A DNA stretch of 9,830 nucleotides. Origin: CAMDHY01 sp943372725. Its GTDB lineage: Bacteria; Pseudomonadota; Alphaproteobacteria; Rhizobiales; Segnochrobactraceae. Location of the stretch: assembly GCA_943372725.1 (NCBI GenBank), contig CALRZT010000183.1, positions 1 to 9,830 on the forward strand, written 5' to 3'. Under the pieces are notes generated by a model. That model had not been told where the DNA came from, searched no databases, and was given only the letters and a program-made list of their open reading frames with translations. Shown here piece after piece: positions 6,255 to 9,830 of the stretch; position 1 is the stretch's first letter, and each line of letters begins with the position of its first letter. The position numbers and the translations under genes were made by a program.

Positions 6255-7108
6255 CGGTCGTCTCCGGTGAGCCTGGCCGCCGCGCGCGCGACGGCGCGCC
6301 CGATCAGGCCGGGAAGGATCATGCGGCGAAACTCGGCGGAGCCGCGGAAGTCGGAGGGCGGATCGGCCGCCTCGGCATAGGCGGCGCCGAGCCGTTCCAC
6401 GGCGGCGGGGTCCAGCGGCGCGCCGACGAGCGCCATCTCGGCCTCCGGAACCCGGTAGGGGATGGGTGCGCAGCCGCCGACGGCGACGCGCGCCCCGGTG
6501 ACGGCGCCGTCGGCGAGCGCGAGCCGGACGGCGATGCAGGCGGTCGCGAAATCGCCGTCGACGCGGGAGAACTTCAAATAGGCGCCGGCCTCTCCCGGCC
6601 GGGCCGGCGGCAGGGCGAGCGCCTCGACCACCTCGCCCGGCTGCAGCACGGTGACCATCGCGCCCACGAAGAAGGCATCGGCGGGGATCGTTCGCCGCCC
6701 CAGCGGGCCGCGGGCGACGACGGCCGCGTCCGCCGCCATCACGGCGCACGGATAGTCGGCGCTCGGCTCGGCGAAGGCGAGGGCGCCGCCCATCGTGCCC
6801 ATCGTGCGGATGGCCGGATGGGCGATCTGGCCGGCCGCCTCGCGCACCGCCGCGTTGCCGCCGGTGAGCAGGTCGCACGCCGCGACCCGCGCATGCGTCG
6901 CCATTGCCCCGATGGTGACCCCGCCGTCCGCATCGACGGTGATGGCGTCTAGCCCGGCGATGCGGCGCAGGCTGACGAGATGCTCGGGCCGCATGGCACC
7001 CGCCGTCATCAGCGGCACCAGCGACGCGCCACCCGCGAGGCACCGTGCTCCGCCGGACGCCAGCAACGCCACCGCTTCGTCGAGGCTCGTCGGCTCGTGG
7101 AAATGCAT
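6251..7108 (-). CDS. Molybdenum hydroxylase medium (FAD) subunit
   Basis: A 285-aa flavoprotein subunit of the CoxM/FAD_binding_5 type that takes electrons from the iron-sulfur subunit and gives them to NAD+, quinone or another acceptor. The two flavin-binding segments are clear: LAGGASLVPLM (24-34) and TMGTMGGALAFAEPSADYP (102-120). The C-terminal CO_deh_flav_C region follows (about 172-280, starting YLKFSRVDGDFATACIAV). Length is normal. It is the first gene of the leftward operon, transcribed from the control region shared with the HpaB-type gene. The start at ATG 7108 gives the usual MxFHEP opening of this family; its ribosome binding site (AGGA, 11 bases upstream) is weak. The gene order FAD, 2Fe-2S, large subunit is seen in other members of the superfamily. 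Confidence 0.95.
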   Translation of the reverse strand: MHFHEPTSLDEAVALLASGGARCLAGGASLVPLMTAGAMRPEHLVSLRRIAGLDAITVDADGGVTIGAMATHARVAACDLLTGGNAAVREAAGQIAHPAIRTMGTMGGALAFAEPSADYPCAVMAADAAVVARGPLGRRTIPADAFFVGAMVTVLQPGEVVEALALPPARPGEAGAYLKFSRVDGDFATACIAVRLALADGAVTGARVAVGGCAPIPYRVPEAEMALVGAPLDPAAVERLGAAYAEAADPPSDFRGSAEFRRMILPGLIGRAVARAAARLTGDDR

Positions 7109-7350
7109 CGGGCTCGCGGTCCTGTCCGCTCGTCTCGGCGCTGGGTTGCACAGACGTCATGATCTTGACGTTGCGATTCCCCGCCGCTGGCCGTCCCTGG
7201 CCGTCCTATGTGGCGACCAGTGCGGGCATTCTGTTCAAGTTCTTGAGTAAAAATCAATCCTGTGCGACAGTCGCCGCGCTCGACGCCATGCAAGCGGCGA
7301 GCCGCGGCGCCGCCATCCCGCGACGCCACCCCTCCGTGACGGATCCGGCG
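7109..7350. promoter_or_regulatory. Divergent control region between Mo-hydroxylase operon and HpaB-type gene
   Basis: This 242-bp gap contains a local A+T-rich patch (about 7228-7260), conspicuous against the GC-rich background. On the minus strand, TTGATT (7257-7252) and CAGAAT (7233-7228) with an 18-base spacer make a plausible sigma70 promoter for the operon, each matching four of six consensus bases. The palindrome at 7235-7246 sits in the spacer. Rightward, TTGAGT (7243-7248) with GACAGT (7266-7271) is a weaker promoter candidate for the monooxygenase. TTGACG (7165-7170) is a fair -35 box but has no matching -10. Confidence 0.5.
7235..7246. promoter_or_regulatory. Palindromic candidate operator TCAAGTTCTTGA
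   Basis: Arms TCAAG (7235-7239) and CTTGA (7242-7246) are perfectly inverted around TT. Read on the minus strand (TCAAGAACTTGA) it matches 11 of 12 bases of 1727-1738 upstream of the XRE-cupin gene. It lies between the proposed -35 and -10 of the molybdenum-hydroxylase operon, where a bound repressor would block RNA polymerase, and it could also affect the divergent HpaB-type gene. Assignment to the XRE-cupin protein is inference. Confidence 0.5.
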
Positions 7351-8844
7351 ATGACGATCAGGGACGGCAAGGCCTACCGCACGGGGCTCGGCGACGGCCG
7401 GGCGGTCTTCATCGACGGCGCCGCGGTCGCCGACGTCAGGATGCATCCGGCCTTCCGCAACGCCGTCGCCTCCTTCGCCCACCTCTATGACTTCCAGGCC
7501 GCGCTCGAGAACCGCGAGACGATGACCGTCGACATCGGCGGCGGCCGGCGGGTCAACCGCGCCTGGCAACTGCCGGAGAGCTACGGCGACCTCCTCACCC
7601 GCCGGCGCGCGCTGGAAGCCTGGTCGGGCGAGAACTTCGGCATGCTCGGCCGCTCGCCCGACCACGTCGCCTCGACGCTCGGCGGCATGATGATGGGCAT
7701 CGAGGTGTTCGAGCGCCACGGCGCCGCCCGCGCCCGTGCGGTGCGCGACTTCTATCACTACGCCCGCGAACGCGACCTGTTCGTCAGCTACGTCATCCAG
7801 AACCCGCAGGCCGACCGCTCGAAGTCCGCCGGCCAGCAGCAGAACCGCCACCTCGTCGCTTCCGTCGTCGACGAGGACACGACCGGCATCACCATCCGCG
7901 GCGCCAAGATGCTCGGCACCTCGGCGATCATGTCGGACGAGCTATTCGCGGCGAACATCCAGCCGCTCGCGCGCGGCGAGGAGGACTACGCCGTCTCCTT
8001 CGCCATGCCGATCGCCACGCGCGGCCTCAGGCTCCTGTCGCGCAAGTCCTACGAGGCCGAGGTGCGCGACGCGTTCGACTATCCCTTGAGCGCCCGCTAC
8101 GACGAGAACGACGCCGTCGTCCACTTCGACGACGTCAAGGTGCCGTGGGAACGGGTGTTCGTCTATCGCGACACCGACGTGGCGCGGGCGCAGTGGCACG
8201 ACACACCGACGCACGTCTTCCAGAACTACCAGTCGCAGGTGCGGCTGATGGTGAAGATGCGCTTCCTCGCCGGTCTCGGCCGCCGCATCGCCGAGACCAA
8301 CGGCACCGTCGACATGCCGCCGGTGCGCGCCAAGCTCGGCCACCTGTCGGCGCAGGCCTCGATGGTGGAGGCGATGGTGCACGCCATGGAGGCCGGCGGC
8401 CGCCGCCACGGCCGCTACTTCGTGCCCTCGCCGCAGCACCTCTATGCCGCGCAGGTGCTGACCCAGGAGATGTACCCGCAGGCGATCACGGCGCTGCGCG
8501 ACCTCGCCGGCGGCGGCGTCGTCATGCTGCCGTCCTCGGTCGCCGACTTCGCCGACCCCGAGCTCTCCGCCATCATCGCCGCGACGCAATCCTCGCCGGT
8601 GCGCGACGCCGTCGGGCGGGTGAAGCTGTTCCGGCTCGCCTGGGACGCCATCGGTTCGGAGTTCGCCTCCCGGCACGTGCAGTACGAGATGTTCTACTCC
8701 GGCGCGAGCCACGTCACCGCCGCGAACGCCTACCGCACCTTCGACTGGGCGGGCGCGACCGGCATGGTCGACCGGCTGGAGGCCTCCTACGACCTCGCCC
8801 CGCCGGCGCCGCCGCTGCGCGCCGCCGGCGGCGAACGGCGCTGA
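7351..8844 (+). CDS. HpaB-family FADH2-dependent monooxygenase (oxygenase component)
   Basis: A 497-aa protein of the 4-hydroxyphenylacetate 3-monooxygenase (HpaB/PvcC) family, group D two-component flavin monooxygenases with an acyl-CoA-dehydrogenase-like fold. The typical N-terminus MTIRDGKAYRTGLGDGRAVF supports ATG 7351. There is no good ribosome binding site, and GTG 7336 is an in-frame alternative. Further blocks: HPAFRNAVASFAHLYDFQ (32-49), FGMLGRSPDHVAST (96-109), VSYVIQNPQADRSKS (145-159, the family's NPQxDRSK segment), VVDEDTTGITIRGAKMLGTSA (182-202), FDDVKVPWERVFVY (269-282) and a helical C-terminal domain with GRRHGRYFVP near 360. It uses reduced flavin supplied by a separate reductase, which is absent from the window. 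It is transcribed divergently from the molybdenum-hydroxylase operon and followed by a formamidase-family gene. Family members hydroxylate phenols, and at least one is reported to cleave pyridine-type rings. The substrate here is unknown. Confidence 0.92.
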   Translation: MTIRDGKAYRTGLGDGRAVFIDGAAVADVRMHPAFRNAVASFAHLYDFQAALENRETMTVDIGGGRRVNRAWQLPESYGDLLTRRRALEAWSGENFGMLGRSPDHVASTLGGMMMGIEVFERHGAARARAVRDFYHYARERDLFVSYVIQNPQADRSKSAGQQQNRHLVASVVDEDTTGITIRGAKMLGTSAIMSDELFAANIQPLARGEEDYAVSFAMPIATRGLRLLSRKSYEAEVRDAFDYPLSARYDENDAVVHFDDVKVPWERVFVYRDTDVARAQWHDTPTHVFQNYQSQVRLMVKMRFLAGLGRRIAETNGTVDMPPVRAKLGHLSAQASMVEAMVHAMEAGGRRHGRYFVPSPQHLYAAQVLTQEMYPQAITALRDLAGGGVVMLPSSVADFADPELSAIIAATQSSPVRDAVGRVKLFRLAWDAIGSEFASRHVQYEMFYSGASHVTAANAYRTFDWAGATGMVDRLEASYDLAPPAPPLRAAGGERR

Positions 8845-8956
8845 GGACGGCGCCGACGGCACCACCACTTCGGCCGTGTGTCGCAGACGGGCACGGCGGC
8901 GGCGATCGTGTCATCCTGATGGCGCGCGTCCGCGCCGCGCGACCCTGACCGACGCC

Positions 8957-8967
8957 GGAGGAGGAGG
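8957..8967 (+). promoter_or_regulatory. Strong ribosome binding site for the formamidase-family gene
   Basis: GGAGGAGGAGG is followed by a 5-base spacer and then the GTG at 8973. This near-ideal site decides the start, since the next in-frame ATG is far downstream. The preceding 112 bases (8845-8956) hold no gene; I see only a small stem GGCGCG/CGCGCC (8921-8936) without a T-run. Confidence 0.75.
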
Positions 8968-8972
8968 CCGCC

Positions 8973-9830
8973 GTGCCGCTGACGCTCGACCCGACGCCCG
9001 AAACCGTGCACTGGGGCTATCTCGACGCCGCCCTGCGGCCGGTGGCGCACGTCCGCTCCGGCGAGACGATCGTGCTGACCGCCGTGTCCGGCGGGCCGGC
9101 GGACCTGCCGGCGGACGAGACGCGCTTCCCGCTGCTGCCGGCCCACCGGGCGATCCTCGCGGCGGTGAAGCCCGAACTCGGCCCGCACACCCTCACCGGA
9201 CCAGTGGCCGTCGAGGGCGCCGAGCCCGGCGACGTGCTCGAGGTGCGCATCGAGGCGGTCGACTTCGCCCAGGACTGGGGCTTCAACTTCCACAAGCCGC
9301 TGAAGGGCGCGCTGCCCGAGCGCTTCCCGAACCGGCGCCTCCTGCACATTCCGATCGACCGGGCTGCCGGCACCGCGCTCTGCCCATGGGGCACCGTGCT
9401 GCCGCTCGCCCCCTTCTTCGGCGTGATGGCGGTGGCGCCGCCGCCGGCCTGGGGCCGGGTCTCCTCGGTGGAGCCGCGCGAATTCGGCGGCAACATCGAC
9501 AACCGCGACCTCGTCGCCGGCACCCGGCTGTTCCTGCCGGTGTTCGTCGCCGGTGCGCTGTTCTCCGCCGGCGACGGCCACGGCTGCCAGGGCGACGGTG
9601 AAGTCAACCTGACGGCGCTCGAGACGGCGCTCACCGGCACCTTCACCCTCGTCCTGCACAAGCAACGCCGGCTGCCGCGCCCGCGCGCCACGACGCCCGA
9701 CACCTTCATCACCATGGCCTTCGACCCGGACCTCGACGACGCGGCGACGCGGGCGCTTGAGGACATGATCGACGCCCTCGTCGACGCCGCCGGCCTCGAT
9801 CCGGCGGACGCCTACGCGCTGATGAGCCTC
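8973..9830 (+). CDS. Acetamidase/formamidase family protein (3' end beyond window)
   Basis: The GTG-started frame runs open for 286 codons to the window edge with no stop. Members of the FmdA_AmdA family are usually a little over 300 aa, so roughly the last 20-40 residues are missing. They hydrolyse formamide, acetamide or similar short amides to the acid and ammonia in the cytoplasm. Visible signatures: TLTGPVAVEGAEPGDVLEV (73-91, family GPixVxGAxPGDxLxV), FGGNIDNRDL (171-180, family GGNMDN) and AGDGHGCQGDGEVN (199-212, family GDGHAxQGDGEV); Asp201, His203 and Glu210 are likely functional. There is no signal peptide. It starts 128 bp after the HpaB-type gene on the same strand and is probably co-transcribed, which suggests it handles a small amide released by the pathway. 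Family is clear; substrate is inferred. Confidence 0.92.
   Translation, partial: MPLTLDPTPETVHWGYLDAALRPVAHVRSGETIVLTAVSGGPADLPADETRFPLLPAHRAILAAVKPELGPHTLTGPVAVEGAEPGDVLEVRIEAVDFAQDWGFNFHKPLKGALPERFPNRRLLHIPIDRAAGTALCPWGTVLPLAPFFGVMAVAPPPAWGRVSSVEPREFGGNIDNRDLVAGTRLFLPVFVAGALFSAGDGHGCQGDGEVNLTALETALTGTFTLVLHKQRRLPRPRATTPDTFITMAFDPDLDDAATRALEDMIDALVDAAGLDPADAYALMSL

Noticed and set aside
7045..7350. 102-codon N-terminal extension of the HpaB-type protein
   Set aside because: It would overlap the start of the divergent FAD subunit and the promoter patch. Its sequence is not HpaB-like, while ATG 7351 gives the normal family N-terminus.
1..9830. CRISPR arrays, tRNAs, insertion sequences, transposases or phage genes
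   Set aside because: I saw no repeated spacer-like units, no tRNA-like cloverleaf, no terminal repeats and no recombinase motif on either strand.

Overview
The window is GC-rich throughout (roughly 70% G+C by eye). It has densely packed genes, overlapping stop/start codons and strong GGAGG-type ribosome binding sites. Gene content and protein style suggest a high-GC alphaproteobacterium, probably Hyphomicrobiales. That placement is an inference; there is no rRNA or other phylogenetic marker here.

Layout. Positions 1-78 may hold the last codons of a rightward gene, followed by a 12-bp GC hairpin (92-125). A leftward gene (183-1565) encodes a secreted GH5 glycoside hydrolase. A divergent control region of about 240 bp separates it from a rightward XRE-cupin transcription factor (1808-2443). 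Running leftward toward that regulator is a tightly coupled four-gene operon: FAD subunit (6251-7108), 2Fe-2S subunit (5772-6254) and molybdopterin large subunit (3383-5761) of a xanthine-dehydrogenase-family molybdenum hydroxylase, then a PuuE/allantoinase-like polysaccharide-deacetylase-fold hydrolase (2467-3390). Divergent from the operon, across a second control region (7109-7350), is an HpaB-type flavin-dependent monooxygenase (7351-8844). It is followed by an acetamidase/formamidase (8973 to the window edge, incomplete).

How the genes may work together. A molybdenum hydroxylase, an HpaB-type monooxygenase, a cyclic-amide/ureide-type hydrolase, a formamidase-type enzyme and a cupin-fused repressor together look like a catabolic locus for a nitrogen-containing ring compound such as a pyridine, pyrimidine, purine or related amide. 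The proposed order is hydroxylation next to ring nitrogen, further oxygenation or ring opening, C-N hydrolysis, then release of ammonia from a small amide. The substrate cannot be read from the sequence. No transporter and no HpaC-type flavin reductase is present in the window.

The most notable non-coding signal is a near-identical palindromic motif, TCAAGAACTTGA or TCAAGAACTGGA. It occurs once in each divergent control region, and in the second it lies between plausible -35 and -10 boxes of the molybdenum-hydroxylase operon. It is a candidate operator for the XRE-cupin regulator, which would tie the two regions into one regulon. The GH5 gene may be an unrelated neighbour.
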